This document shows positions 46,711-59,662 of a stretch of DNA of 64,000 bases, piece after piece (within the stretch, counting starts at the first letter, position 1; the number at the start of each line of letters is the position of its first letter). Made by a program: the position numbers and the translations under genes. This DNA comes from Rhizomys pruinosus (Eukaryota; Chordata; Mammalia; Rodentia; Spalacidae): assembly GCA_009823505.1 (NCBI GenBank), contig VZQC01006250.1, positions 378,631 through 442,630 of the forward strand, written 5' to 3'. Under the pieces are notes generated by a model. It did not search any database and was not told the origin of the DNA. It was given only the letters and a program-made list of their open reading frames with translations.

Positions 46711-47937
46711 GATTTTTTTTTCTTGAATCACTATGTTGTCCTACTGATCAAAATGGTCAGTCTGAGTGGGAAAACTCAACACTTTAAGATGCAGAAAGTA
46801 CTATCAGGAATGAAAATGTTAATAGAATTATTTCATGGCTTATTTTCATATTAATATCTGTAAAATCTGTAAGACTTTAAAAGAAAAGACTTTAATAAAC
46901 GTCTTGGCAAACAGTTTTCAAGACTTAAATACAGGCAAGGGAAACAACCCACACCTTTTCAGAAGTTGAAATTTGATGTGCTAATGGGAAGGGGAAACAT
47001 GCCAATGTAACATGTTACAGGACTCTATGCAATTAGCACAGAATGTCAGTTCCATCCTTCATAAACTTAGCATACTAAATTTCAGGTTTAAAAGGAAAGT
47101 TAATTAACAAACTTGACAAATTAACTCACTTGTTTCAATTTAACTTTGGCCAAAACCCCTTTTATTTTCCATTAGAAGGCACTTTCAATTGGAAAAGTGA
47201 AAGTAGCAAGAAAATAAGATTCATTCTATACATGCAAATGAATGCCTTTGATCTACACTGCAAATGATTACTTCTGGACATAATATTACATAAGCAGTAA
47301 CTGTTCAGTTTTCAACATCTCAAGGGGTCCTGTTTAAAAAAAGAAAGGATGATCTGAACACAATTTAAAACATGATTTTGATGGAAGCAGCCAAGGGAAG
47401 CTCTGGAACAGCAATGAGAGAACTCTGAAGCTGCAGAGGGGGAGAAGCTCTGGGGTCTGTGACTCTGGCATGTGGTGAGGCAGCCCCACAGACTGCAATG
47501 ATTACGGTGGGGCGGAGGGAAGTAGGTGCGGACGCACCCAGCTCCAGATGGATCCAGGAGGGAAACTCTGATCAGTGTAAGTTCTAATCATTAATCCCAA
47601 GGAGAGATCCTGAAGTTAAAAAACAATTTTGGTCATGAGAAAAAGGAAAGTCAATAAATAGGTAATTGAGTTTACAGTCTCATTTCCATGGTATGAAATT
47701 CAGAGGCCTACGTTCTGCATGTGCCAGTATTAAAACCACAAAGTGCTGGGTTTGCACCATGCTGAAACCAGTGACAAAAGGAAGAGGCCAGGCAGAAAGG
47801 GTGGTGGCTCTGGGGTGTGTGTTTCCAGCTCTGGCAGGCTGTCTCTTGCCAGAGTTTGTATTAGCAGAGCCACACCGTCAGCTTTGAGGACTGCCAGGCA
47901 CATGGCATACAGCCCTAGGGCAGCGAGAAGAGTTTTT

Positions 47938-48196
47938 TTTTTTTTAATTTTTTTTTTTATTAATTTTATTTATTTTTGTATGTGTATGAATGTACTGTCT
48001 GCATGCAAGTCTGTGCACCCGTGTCGTGCAATGCCACGGAGGTCAGAAGAGGGTCTCGGATTCCCCTGGAGCTGGAGTTCTCCTGGAATTGGAGTTTCAG
48101 ACGGCTCTCGGCCGCCATGTGGGTGCTGGGGATCGAACCCGGGTCCTCTGTAAGAGCAGTCGGTGCTCTTAACCGCTAGGCCATCTCTCCAGCCCC
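47938..48196 (-). mobile_element. B2 SINE, long form, reverse
   Basis: Complete, with the 17-bp internal duplication (about 48064-48098). A 14-bp target-site duplication (cgagaagagttttt) lies at 47924-47937 and 48197-48210. Confidence 0.97.
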
Positions 48197-50274
48197 CGAG
48201 AAGAGTTTTTAAGAGAGAGGAGCAGCAGCTCCTCATTTCATTCACAAGGCTCTGCTTCTGACGCATGGGAATGAAGTCTTGCTTCCAATGTGTGGATCCA
48301 CAGTGGCTTGCTGTTGTATCAACAGCCACCGAGCTGCTCCCACCCGTGCCTGCGCTCCCATACTCTGCCAATGCCTCCCCAGTGCCTGCAGCAGCTTTAT
48401 GTGGAGTCTTAATGCCAAAAGAAGAGCAGTTTCTTCACTCTTCCTGGAATTTCTATTGTTCCTAAAAGGCACTTCCTGGTGGCACCCCAAGGTGCTTAAG
48501 GCATGGTACCTGCCACTAAGAGGTGGAGTCTAAGAAAGTGGTTTTTAAATTTGATTATGCAAATCAAAGGTAGACAAATTCAACACCCCCCCTACACATA
48601 AGGCTATAACCTGACCTAAATATATAACCTCTGTTTATAAAAATCAGTGTCATGTGATATACCTAGCACTGGTCACAGGGGTCTGTCTCATCGCTGTGGC
48701 TGCTCAGGGCTGGGTGCAGAGATGCTTCGCTGTATCACATATTTCCACGGTCACAGCACAGAAAGATGGAGCAAGAGCTGTGAGCTGGTGCTGGGCAGCT
48801 CTGAGAACGGCAGACAGGGCAGCAGAGCCCTCTCCAAAAGACAAAAGGGAGTTTAGTCAACAGTAGCAAACAGTCATCTGTAGTAGAGTTCTGTACCGAA
48901 CAGTAGGAAAAGTGTTCAATAATTAATATTTGAACAATTTGAAGGACTAATTCCAAGTCCACTTTATTTTGCTACCTGGATTTAATGACTTTCACACCCG
49001 AGAAACTTCCATGAAGAAATAGAGATCTATTTGGAAGAGCCACGCAGTGCTACCTTGACTCCTCACTGCGTCCCTGTCCCAGGCTGTCAGGCTCTGCTAC
49101 ATTTACAGGTGGAGGTTTTCCTTCTGTCTTAAAATTAAGTATAACTTCTACAAAATATGTGATTCCTGTGACTACAACATGACTTTTCACAGTTCCACAC
49201 TCACACACACATACAACACACACTTGCACATGTACTGACAAGAGAAGGACAGAAAGTATTCCCAGCTGACTCTGCAGAGGCCCTTTCATACATACAATGT
49301 CATCACTTCTCTGACCTCTACGTGGTCTGTAGTGTGCGTGGTCACTGGACACATGATCTATAGGGCACAGTGACTGCACACACACATGCATACACAGGCC
49401 TATCTGTAGTGTGTCGTCACTGAACACACAGGGACTTCTAGCATGTAGCTACTGCACAGGCTAATCTGGTGTGTGTGGGCAATTCTGTAGTGAGGAGTGC
49501 ACTTGAGCTACCTACCCACCTGAAGCATACACTGTTTCAATACTGTACATTCAAGGCTGCTCAATGAGGGCCCTCACATCCACAAGTAACACTAGCTCTA
49601 AAATAAAATAGGATGTGCCAGACCATTTTTATTGGGGGAGGGGACATCTATTCTCTTTAGAATATAAAAACATAAGCCACAGCACCAAAACGGAGACACA
49701 GAAGTACAAGAACACAGACCAACTGTGTTTTTCTTTAACACTACCCAACCAAAGGGTACAAGAATGTTACATTTTTCATAACCATCACATTTAAACTTTG
49801 TGAAGATAGTTTTTGTAATTTCATAAAACCAATTATTAAAGTTCTTTAATATACAAATTTGCTATAAAAGTGAAATTCACTCTACATAAAACTCTTAAAA
49901 GTCCTTGTCACTATAACCACAGGTTGTCACAGCATTTACAGCCAGGAATGACAGCAATTTCAAAAAAGAAGAATGGGTTTTCAAGTATATTATATTTATG
50001 GATTTACTGTGGTTGTCACTCAAACATTTTGATTATTAGTATGTGGCATTACCAGAAAATTGAAGTCAATTGATCAAAAAAGAACCCACATCCTGAGTAT
50101 CCTGTACAATAGACGTTTTATTAACAGTCTCTTTAACTTGCCTTAATAGACACAAAACTGCTTCATTTTGCTCCAAATACTTAAAACACAGCCACACATA
50201 GAGTTATTTTCTTTCAAATATCTAGTTTTTGAATGGTTATAAAATGAAGAGTTTGGGCATATTTTTTAAAAAGC

Positions 50275-50276
50275 AG

Positions 50277-50327
<51 letters not shown>

Positions 50328-50440
50328 AAGAGTACAGGACAGGGGTCAATTAGTGGGAACTGGGTTCTCACCTTCTACCACCACGTGGGTCTGGGGACAC
50401 TTCACTGGTCCCTCAGGCACATTAACTAGCTTGTTGATCA
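50275..50440 (-). mobile_element. B4/RSINE-type SINE with (GT)n tail, reverse
   Basis: (GT)25 at 50275-50325, then actgggttctcaccttctac and a diverged head. Confidence 0.6.
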
Positions 50441-50729
50441 ACGGAATTTTGGAGAATGGCTGGGAAGCCAAGAGAGGAACATTCCATGCTTATCAACCAC
50501 AGGCATGTTTCAACTGTGAAAGGAGTATGCAAGGTCTCCCATCCACCTCAGGCCTCTAATTCTCCCTTTTATTGTGGACTCAGGAAATGATCAAGACCTT
50601 GTTTTAAAAAGTACTGAAGTTCCCACCTTGATGTTCGAAATGAGTAGCAATCACAATGGCTAATTACTCCGCTGTCCTGGTGGCTCTTGCTGCTTAGTTG
50701 GGGAAAGCAGTTAAGAACAGTAAATGTGG

Positions 50730-50880
50730 CCGGCGAGATGGTGCATGACTTTAATCCTAGCACTTGGGAGGCAGAGGCAGGCAGATCTTTGTGAGTTCAA
50801 GGCCAGCCTGGTCTACAGAGTGAGTTCTAGGACAGCTGGGGCTACAGGGAGACCCTGTCTCGAAAAGACCAAAAAAAAAA
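50730..50880 (+). mobile_element. B1 SINE
   Basis: ccggcgagatggtgcatgac through ctgtctcgaaaagaccaaaa. Confidence 0.93.
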
Positions 50881-51329
50881 CAAAACACTCAATGTGATCA
50901 CTTCATGAATGAATTTCATCTGCTGAAGGAGCTACAGACAGTGAGTGATGATAATTCTAACCTCTGAGTAGAGGACTGCTCTGTGCCTTAGCATTTTTAA
51001 CAAATACCATCAGATGCTCAATTCTCCTATGAGGAGTAAGTCAACAGACCTCTCTATCCCAGTACAGGCTGCACACCAATATTCAGCTGGACTGGGAGGT
51101 CCTGGTCACAAGGAGTGTTGTATAGGAAGAGTAGAAAAGGACACAGGAACCAGGGAGGATAAGAATCCTTGGAGGTGATTAGAAGGGGAAGTGACAGACT
51201 TCATTTTCAGTTCTAGCCAAAAAACAAAACAAAACAAAAAAAACTTCCACATCTAATTGGTGCAGCTTGTGATCATGCCAGAAGAAAGTTAACTGTTATG
51301 GTATAAAGGAGATACCAGACTATAGTTTA

Positions 51330-51535
51330 AAAAATATTTTATTTATTATTTTTACTTTATATGTATTGCCTGCATGTAGGTAGGCTAACCCAGGTCGTGC
51401 CCATGGAGGTCAGCAGAGGTCATCAGATCTCCTGGAAGTGGAGTTATAGATGGTTGTTAGCTGCCATGTGAGCACTGGGAATCAAACCTGGGTCTCCTAC
51501 AAGTGCTCTTAACCACTGAGCCATCTCTCTAGCTA
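51330..51535 (-). mobile_element. B3-type SINE, reverse
   Basis: atcagatctcctggaagtgg, ctcttaaccactgagccatc and ctctctagct. Confidence 0.83.
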
Positions 51536-51819
51536 TGGAACTATAGATTTTTAGCTCAGCAACTAGAATTATCTTATTTGCTCAAAGTTAGTAAGCTAGG
51601 AACTATCATTCACTGCCATTTTCCACTACACCTTTGCAACACAAAGAAAAGCAAAGAAATTTAGAAAGAACCAAACCCAGGAAGGCAGGGTAGGGAATGT
51701 GGGTCCTGCAAGTAACTGAATAAAAGTCATGTCTTCACACCTTCCAGGCCTTTCCATAGGCTGTTATCCTCCCCAGCATCCTCTATTGTCCCTGTTCTCC
51801 TTAAATTCACAAACAGTAC

Positions 51820-52151
51820 TGGCTTGGGAGACAGCTCAGATGGCACAGAGCCTGCTGCCCCAATGTAAGAACCTGAGTTCAGCTCCTCAGAACTTATTAA
51901 AAAGTGGGAGGCTACCCTGGTCTACAGAGTGAGTTCCAGGACAGCTGGGGCTACAGGGAGACCCTGTCTCGAAAAGACAAAAAAAAAAAAAAAAATTATG
52001 GGAGGTGGCCATGCACTCCCATAATCCCAGCACCAGGGATCAGACATGCCAGGGAGCTGAGCCAGAGCAGTTTCGGTTTCAGGAGGGACCTGTCTCAAAA
52101 ATAAAGGTGGAGAGTGACCAAGGAAAGACATCTGACAGCAACTTGAGCTGC
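51820..52151 (+). mobile_element. B4/RSINE-type SINE split by a B1 fragment
   Basis: cttgggagacagctcagatg and gaacctgagttcagctcctc are followed by a 5'-truncated B1 (51912-51996, ending in A16). The host then resumes with cactcccataatcccagcac and gggacctgtctcaaaaataa. Confidence 0.7.
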
Positions 52152-52203
52152 CACACTGTGTGCAAGGACAGGGGCAAATATCCACACTGACAAGTACACC
52201 ATA

Positions 52204-52238
<35 letters not shown>

Positions 52239-52283
52239 TGTGCAAGGACAGGGGCAAATATCCACACTGACAAGTACACCATA

Positions 52284-52332
<49 letters not shown>

Positions 52333-52345
52333 GCGCGCGCGCACG
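52152..52345. repeat. 80-bp tandem duplication carrying (CA)n
   Basis: cacactgtgtgcaaggacag through acaagtacaccatag plus CA units is repeated at a period of 80 (52152 and 52232). The second copy ends in a longer CA run (52284-52330) and a (GC)n stretch (52331-52342). Confidence 0.96.
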
Positions 52346-53066
52346 CACACGCACCCTTCGGGTGTCTGAGTTGAGCACACAGTGGCCTCCGGGTTTCCTT
52401 TTAGACTGCTGCTCTGTCCTGAGCCTCCTTCCTGTGGCTCTGCTCTCTTCAATTCTATGAAGCAGGCGCTACACTATTAAGGCACCTTTGGTGGTGACTT
52501 AAAAGCTGTGAGAGGCCCAGATTTAACATTTGGAACTCATTGAGATGTTGAGTTTCTGTCACGATGTGTTACATATCACTGGAGGGCACAGCAATGATCA
52601 CTTCACCCAGTTCAAAGTTAACAACGTGGACCTGCTTATGTCATGGAGGCCATGCACCTACCCATCCAAAGCCCACTGCAATCCTCGAGTGCCATCATCT
52701 TCTGACAGAACTGTGTTAAAAGAAATACCTAGTAAATTTAGGGATAAAATGAACCCCAACATAGTCAGGGCCACAAAGAAGTAAGACAGTAATAGGAGAG
52801 AGGAAAGAATGCCCAAGTGGTGGGATTCTTAAAGCATCTCTTATTTTTTCACCTTTCTGTTTACACTGGGTAAAAGGCTGTAAAATGTGAAAAGGAGTTT
52901 TGAAAAGAGCCTCTTAGATCTATAGCCAGACAAATAAAATCAGGTAAAGTGAGGGGGGAAATCCCTAACACTTTCCATAGTCCTTCAAAAGCTTAAGTTC
53001 CACAAACTCATAACACAGATCTGAAACTGTTACAGCATGCACATGTGTGCTCGCACTCGTGCACAT

Positions 53067-53100
<34 letters not shown>
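53067..53100. repeat. (CA)n microsatellite
   Basis: About 17 CA units. Confidence 0.97.
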
Positions 53101-53102
<2 letters not shown>

Positions 53103-53619
53103 TTTCCAATGCTGCAGTGACTGGAAGAGACCACAGGGCGAGGACACACCGTCCGTCCACTGTCAGACAGGAAGAGTGATATTCTTCAGGTGTTCTTGAA
53201 ATCCCATGACTGCTGCTAGGGCGACTCATCCAATTGTAGAACAGACTTCTGGAAGAGATTTACCATGGAGACCACAGGCAGTCTAGGCAGGAGAAGGACG
53301 GCAGAGACACAAGTGGAAAACAAAAGAACCTAGAGGGTGATTTACCCATTTCATTTTCTGCCCTGCTTGCCAGTGGCAGGCCTACGGGCACAAAGGTGCT
53401 ACAGTGAACATACAGGTCTATACTGGAACACAAGGTCACAGGGACCACAGCCTTCGGGGCTAGAAGTCCACTCTGAGGGGCTCTCCTGGGTAACACAGAC
53501 AATATTTTTTATTGATATAAAACAACAACAACAACGAAACACTAGGATGAAATAAAATTCACAAGATATGTTCACATTAAGTTCATAAATTTTTAAAGCT
53601 AGAAATATCTTGTTGATGG

Positions 53620-54600
53620 TCTCCGAAAAATATTAAGAAACCAACTCATTTGGAAACTGCTAAACACAGAATATCAGATTTTTCCTGCCCTTCCTATAGG
53701 AAAGAACCAGTTGGTTGGGAAAAAAATCTTCAAACCCTAATAAGAAGGAGCAGAGGAAGGGGGTGTCCTTGTGGAGGGAGGCTTTGTCTCAGGTGGGTAC
53801 CTGTGAGTCTGGGTGCCGACACTCACGATCACACAAGACTCCAGCTGAGCCAGTGGATCCGCTTTGGTCCTGGTCTCGCTAACTTCACAGATAGCCAGAA
53901 GGAAGAATTTAAAAGGGAGTTTTCTTTATAGAGAAAAAAGCTTAAAGATCTATTGCAGAAAGCGGAGCTTCTAGAGAGGACCCAAGAGAGGGTTTCCAAA
54001 GATTAGCTTCAGATTAGCTCCTGTGTGTGTGTGGGGGGGGTGGGGGTGGGGGGGGAGGGAAAAACCCGTTGAGCTGTTTATTGGGGGCCTCTTATAGGCT
54101 TTATGGCAGAAACTGGACAAAGATTGAGATCATTTCTACTGACAATGGCTAATTCTCTGGGCTTATCACAAGCCAAACCAATCAGAGCACCCTTGCCCCT
54201 CTGTGCATGTTCCTCTGGCTCATCCAGTACTCACACTGCTCACCTGGTGAGGGGTGCTTGGGTATCCTATGTCAGTCTCTGACGTGCTTCACTAGCTGCT
54301 GGCCTTGCCTGTGTGCTGGCCGTTAGCCCTGACCAGTGCTGCTACTTTCTGGTCTTGCAGGTGTTGCTGGTCTTAGATGATATCTGGGTCTTCTAGCCCT
54401 TAATTAAACTATGCTCTTTCTTATGGTTACATGCCCAGCTTGTAGCTTAAGATGGGCCTTTCCCTTTACTGCCAATGAGTAGTTAACTTTAATCACTGCC
54501 ACCAAGATGTGGCTGTAGTTCTTCCTGGTTGCCTCATGTTTGACGTCTGGGCAGTCTTCCTGGATACATGGAAGATGCTCGTTAGAAGCCACCCTTACAA
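53620..54600 (-). other. Unassigned sequence, possibly an old LTR remnant
   Basis: The minus strand has an AATAAA near 54078-54083 (plus strand gtttattggggg) followed by a C-rich run. The region lacks SINEs. No family recognised. Confidence 0.2.
54022..54060 (+). repeat. G-rich tract, potential G-quadruplex
   Basis: GT units run into G8, G5, G8 and GGG blocks separated by single T or A bases, on the plus strand (C-rich in the Exoc2 sense strand). Confidence 0.9.
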
Positions 54601-54842
54601 TTTAATCTACTATAGTTAGCTACCTTAGATGCACAAATATGTGAAAGGGCAAAGCGTCCTACATGCGGTCCTTGCTGGGTGACTGTCAGGAGCTTTGTGG
54701 GAGGCAGCATACCCCTGCCTTCCTAAAGCCCTGTCCTTCCTATTATATGGTCAGTGTGGCTATCTCATTCCCAGTGGTAAGCCCTCTATTCACCTTCCTC
54801 AGTGTTGCTGACCTTCCTATTTTAACCTTAACATTTGTTTTA

Positions 54843-55058
54843 AGTTATTTATTTTTTATGTGTATGAGTGTACTGTCTGCATGTAGGTTTGTGCACCTGT
54901 GTCGTGCAATGCTGCGGAGGTCAGAAGAGGGTGTTGGATCCCCCTGGAACTGAAGTTAAAGACGGTTCTCAGCTGCCATGTGGGTGCTGGGAATGGAACC
55001 CGGGTCCTCTGCAAGAGTAGTTGGTGTTCTTAACTGCTGAGCCATCTCTCCAACCCCA
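54843..55058 (-). mobile_element. B2 SINE, short form, reverse
   Basis: Complete. A 15-bp target-site duplication (ttaacatttgtttta) lies at 54828-54842 and 55059-55073. Confidence 0.96.
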
Positions 55059-55102
55059 TTAACATTTGTTTTAACCTTGATGTCTGTTCTCACCATAACA
55101 GT

Positions 55103-55175
55103 GGGCTGGAGGTGCAGCTCAGTGGCAGAAAACTTGCCTAGCATGCACAAAGCCCTGGGTTCGGCACTCAATAGA
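55103..55175 (+). mobile_element. ID SINE
   Basis: ggctggaggtgcagctcagt, cttgcctagcatgcacaaag and ccctgggttcggcactca follow the BC1/ID pattern. Confidence 0.85.
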
Positions 55176-55749
55176 AATGAGAGAACAGGAGGGAGAAGAG
55201 GACGAGTGCATTTACATGTGACCTATGGAAAATGTGTACCTGAATACAAACATACCCCCCAAACATAACCATGAAAAAGAAAGAAAAACAGATCATGGCA
55301 AAAATCGACAATGGTGAGAAAGTCGTTGGATGAACATTCATGGCGAATGTCTAAAGGACAGACCAAGGCAATAACAACTGAATTCAATTTTTGAATTCTA
55401 ACATCACAAACAGATAAATCAACACTATGGAGCGCTTACTGGAAGTAAACTTACATGATAACAAAATCAAACCAAACACCTAGTTTTACTAACCACCCTT
55501 TTCTAGAAAACATGAAGGATAGAGACATGTATATTAAAGGGCACCATGGGGGTACAATAAAAAGTATCCAGGGCCTTCAGAAAATCTACACAACAAAGAA
55601 CTCAATTTATTCAACAAATAAAGAGGTAACCTCAGTGAGTTAAAAAACCAACCAACCAGTGTTCTATCATATAGGAATACTAATATTCATATTCTAGAAA
55701 AAAAGAGAATGTAAAGTTATACTTCTTTTACCTGCATGCAACTTTACTG

Positions 55750-56104
55750 TTAAAATGTAAATCTCTAAATGTGCTTTGGAATTAACCTATAGTTTATTTT
55801 CAGATTTTCTGACTTTGATTTATGTGTGGAGTGTACGTATGAATATTTTGGAATAATATAAAATCAAATGGGAACAAAAAAAGAGAGAGAAAAACCTATT
55901 CAAAGAACTGACCAAAACAGTAAACCTGTGTACTGAACAGGTTATAAAAGACTGAGAAAAAGATGCAAGACAGGACTTGAGTATGACAGAATCCATGAGC
56001 TCTGACGGGGGGAGGGGGCATGAGGGGTGGGCATGGATGGGGGAATGAGTCTAAATTTGATTAAGAAATGTTGTAGGAAATGTGCTCAATAAAAATAAAA
56101 AAGC
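55750..56104 (+). mobile_element. L1 3' end, copy B, without the B2
   Basis: Matches copy A (40797-41393) from tctctaaatgtg to caataaaaat with about 85-90% identity by eye. The B2 insertion site is intact (ataaaagactgagaaaaaga). Confidence 0.82.
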
Positions 56105-56845
56105 AAAAATCAGGGTGAAAAGGCCAAGTGAAAATATAATACAGTTGACAATAAATTTACCCATACATTATACATACAGATTTTTAAGAGGTGACTTGAT
56201 ATGTGAGTGTTATAAATCAGAGAGGAAATTTGTATTCATGGTTCATATTACTGTATGGAAGACTTATTGCTATTGGATTTCCCTTAGATTATGTTTATAT
56301 AATGTCAGGGTTTGGTTTAAAGAGCAAGAACAAGGAATAGGGCATGCTCAGTAAAAAGAAGGAAAAGTGTAGAACGACAATTGAACTATAGGCCATGAAT
56401 TCCAAGGATGTTGAAGGTTATTCATTTTCCTTCTAACTTAAGGGATAAAAAATTGGGAATATAAAATGTACTTGTTCTTACTTACTCCACACTACTTGTT
56501 CTTAGTGTCAAACATTAATTTGTGTGCCTTCTTGTTTCTGAGAACTATTTTGTCTATGTCACTTTTCAAGTTCTGAATTGTTTGTTGTTGTTGCTTGATG
56601 AAATTAAGTTACTTTGTAATTGCTATTATTTTAAATTTTAGGGATGTAAACTTAAGCATATTATGTGTATCTTCCAATAGAGTAAATCACGTCCCATTAA
56701 AAAACAAAAAAACAACCCCCCCCCCCAAAAAACCAACCAACCCACCAACCAAAACAAGGGGGCGACATCTGCTAAAGCACTTTAGAGCCTGGAGGGAATA
56801 TGGACTTGAGCAAACTTTCAGGGTAACAGCGCCTGAGAATCTGAA

Positions 56846-57060
56846 TAGAGGAGCTGAAGAAATGGCTCAGTGGCTAAGAGCACCTGCTGCTCTTGCAGAG
56901 GACCAGAGTTCTGTTCCTAGCGCCCATGTGTGCTGGTCACAATCACTTCTAACTCCAGCTCCATGGTATGTGATGCCTTCTTCTGGCTTCTGTGGGCACC
57001 TGCATGCATGTATACATAGGCATACACATACTCACAAACATATACATAATTAAAAGTAAA
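56846..57060 (+). mobile_element. B3-type SINE
   Basis: gagctgaagaaatggctcag, ctgctcttgcagaggaccag and ttcttctggcttctgtgggc. Confidence 0.83.
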
Positions 57061-58446
57061 AAGAAATTAAGAGTAGTGCCTGGTTATTTGCTGAAATTAA
57101 GGAATTACTATTAATTTCTTCCAAATCTGATAAAGGTATAATGGCTGGTTATATTTCTTTTGGAAAAATTACTCCTTATGCATTACTCCTTATACATATG
57201 CATGACATGATCTAATAGCTGGGATTTACTACAAAATAGTAGAATATAGAGGCAGCAGAAGCCCAAGGTATAGATAAAACATACCTGGCGAGGGCTAATA
57301 ACTATTGAAGTTGGCCAACGGATCACTCAAGATTTGTTACCCTGTTCTATTCTGATAGGTGCCTGAAATTTTTCATAATAAAACTTTTAAGATGAGTTAG
57401 ACCGCTTGCACAATAGGACATTAGTTTACCCTGATGCCAAACAGAAAAGTTTACTGCTATCAATTTAATACTTAATAAAACAAATACTTCAGCAGATAAG
57501 ACATGCAAAGAAGAAAATATGCAGGGCACAGGCCATTCTTAAGGTTAATAAATTTCACATTTAAGACTAGTAAAGCCAAAATTTAGCTTTATTGAAAAAT
57601 GCTTGGCAGTCAAAGAAATTACAACCAAATGTCCAAAGCATTGTACAAATGGCTTCATGGCATTGACTATAATATATTGAACTGTTTATAAAAGGAGACA
57701 AAGTCTGAAAAACAAAGCAAGATTACGTAATGAAACTGTGATCTAAAAAGATGAACAACTAGGATTAGCCTCCTTAGAAAATTTAAAATTGCTGATAAAC
57801 AGATCAAATATAAGACCATTAAAATACATCTTAGAAAACTTCTTAAATGAAACTAAGACTTATCCAGGGGTTAGAAAAGTTTTTCCCTCTGAGTTTGGGA
57901 TAGGAAGATGAGCAACTGGGACATTTCTTCAGGGACTAGGTCCACTCAGTTGGCATCAAAAGCAGAATTCACGCAGAGCCGAACTGCTCAGAGGCAGAGC
58001 TGAGGAATCCAGGAGGATGGAGCAGCACAGCCTCCACGTCTAAGAAGAGACTCCTGAACGGTGTCCGAGATAGAACAGTAACAGTGCCTTAAAGCTCTGC
58101 AAGGGTCAAAGAACCTCCAGCAGGATTCTGGAGAGAAGCTTCTGCCTTAGGAGACTGCTGGTGTTCTGTGCACTTTTAACTCTTTGGATCCTTCTACATG
58201 ACTATTATTTTTGCAAATGTTATGCTCTTTAATCAACCAAGTTCCCTTCTGAAATTCATTGAGTGAAAACGGTTGATTCAATCTGACATTCTGCTGCAAA
58301 TATCTATTCATCTAAAAACTAAAGTGTAAGTTGATATTTTAATTGCTATTAATTTTCCCATCCTATCATGCTGGAAGAATCTGTGTCGGGGTATTTCTCA
58401 TGAATTAACCCACTATCTGCAGAAAGTCTGTCAAAATGCATGTTGT

Positions 58447-58594
58447 AGCCGGGCGTGGTGGCACACGCCTTTAATCCTACCACTTGGGAGGCAGAGGCAG
58501 GTGGATCTTTTTGAGTTCAAGGCCAGCCTGGTCTACAGAGTGAATTCCAGGAAATCTGGGGCTACAGGGAGACCTTGTCTCGAAAAGACAAAAA
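58447..58594 (+). mobile_element. B1 SINE
   Basis: gccgggcgtggtggcacacg. A 14-bp target-site duplication (aaaatgcatgttgt) lies at 58433-58446 and 58595-58608. Confidence 0.97.
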
Positions 58595-59525
58595 AAAATG
58601 CATGTTGTGCCTCAGGGCCTACAAAAAGTAGACATGGCACAGAAGAAGACAGGTCTGGGAAGGTCAAAGAGCCAGTGGGACACCAGGAGAGAAGTCAAGG
58701 GACAGGTTGGGGCAGCTGAAGGTGCTCTAGGTATCTGGAGGTTTCAGCAGCCCCCTCTAGTGGAGAGAGCACTACATGCAAGGGCATCTGGGAAAGAATG
58801 CCATGCACTAACTAGACTGGCAATAGTACCTTATGGCTGGGTGCTGGTGACAGGACCAACTTATATTAGGTGATGAGGGACACGGGGTCAGTTCATGACC
58901 AGTTCTAAAACTGTTACGTGTCTGAGACTAGGGGGAAGACACTGGTGACTGTGAAGAGAGGAGAAGGTATCTGAACAAAGTAAAGTTAAGAGAAATAAGT
59001 ACGCAAGAGAGGAGACAGGGAAATCTCCGAGTGATGGACGGGAGCCACTTAGCAAGTGGCGTTCACAGGCTCCACTGGCCAAGTGGCCAAGGGTTGGGAA
59101 GGGCAACAGTGGACCATCCAGAGCAGGTGAGGGCTCCTGCAAGAAAGAACCCAGGCAGAGGAGTAGGTGGGAAGGGTGGGAAGGATGCCAACAAACAGTG
59201 GAGGCTGTCGTGAGGGAAGCAGTATGTGCATTTAGGAGGGAGTGGAGCTCAGGGCTTGGCACTCTGTCTAAAATGAACGAGCAGTGAGCTTGGGGTGAGT
59301 GCAGGATGCAGCGGCACCTGAGGGCATCCCCCTAGAATAGGGAGAGCAGGTCTGCTCTGAAACCTGAGGGAATGTGTCCAGGAACAGGTGCCAGTCAGGA
59401 GAGCATGTGTGGCACCTAAGGGCAATGGCAACTCTTCCAACTGGCTGACAGCAAGAGGCAAAGCCACCCTAGATGGCTGTCTGGAGGACTGACACAGGTT
59501 TTACTGAGAAAATGGATTTTGGGGG

Positions 59526-59662
59526 GGAGTCTTTTTGAGACAGGGTCTCCCTGTAGCCCCAGCTGTCCTGGAACTTGCTACGTAGACAAGGCTGGCTTTG
59601 AGCTCACAGACATCCACCTGCCTCTGCCTCTCATTAAAGGCATGCACTACCATGCCTACTTA
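59526..59662 (-). mobile_element. B1 SINE, reverse
   Basis: ctttttgagacagggtctcc through gcatgcactaccatgcctac, with a short internal deletion. Confidence 0.9.

Noticed and set aside
49050..49130. Exon-like minus-strand block ending TCAAG followed by gtagc
   Set aside because: The acceptor is weak, the donor is non-optimal, and the peptide (GKPPPVNVAEPDSLGQG) matches no Exoc2 segment I know.
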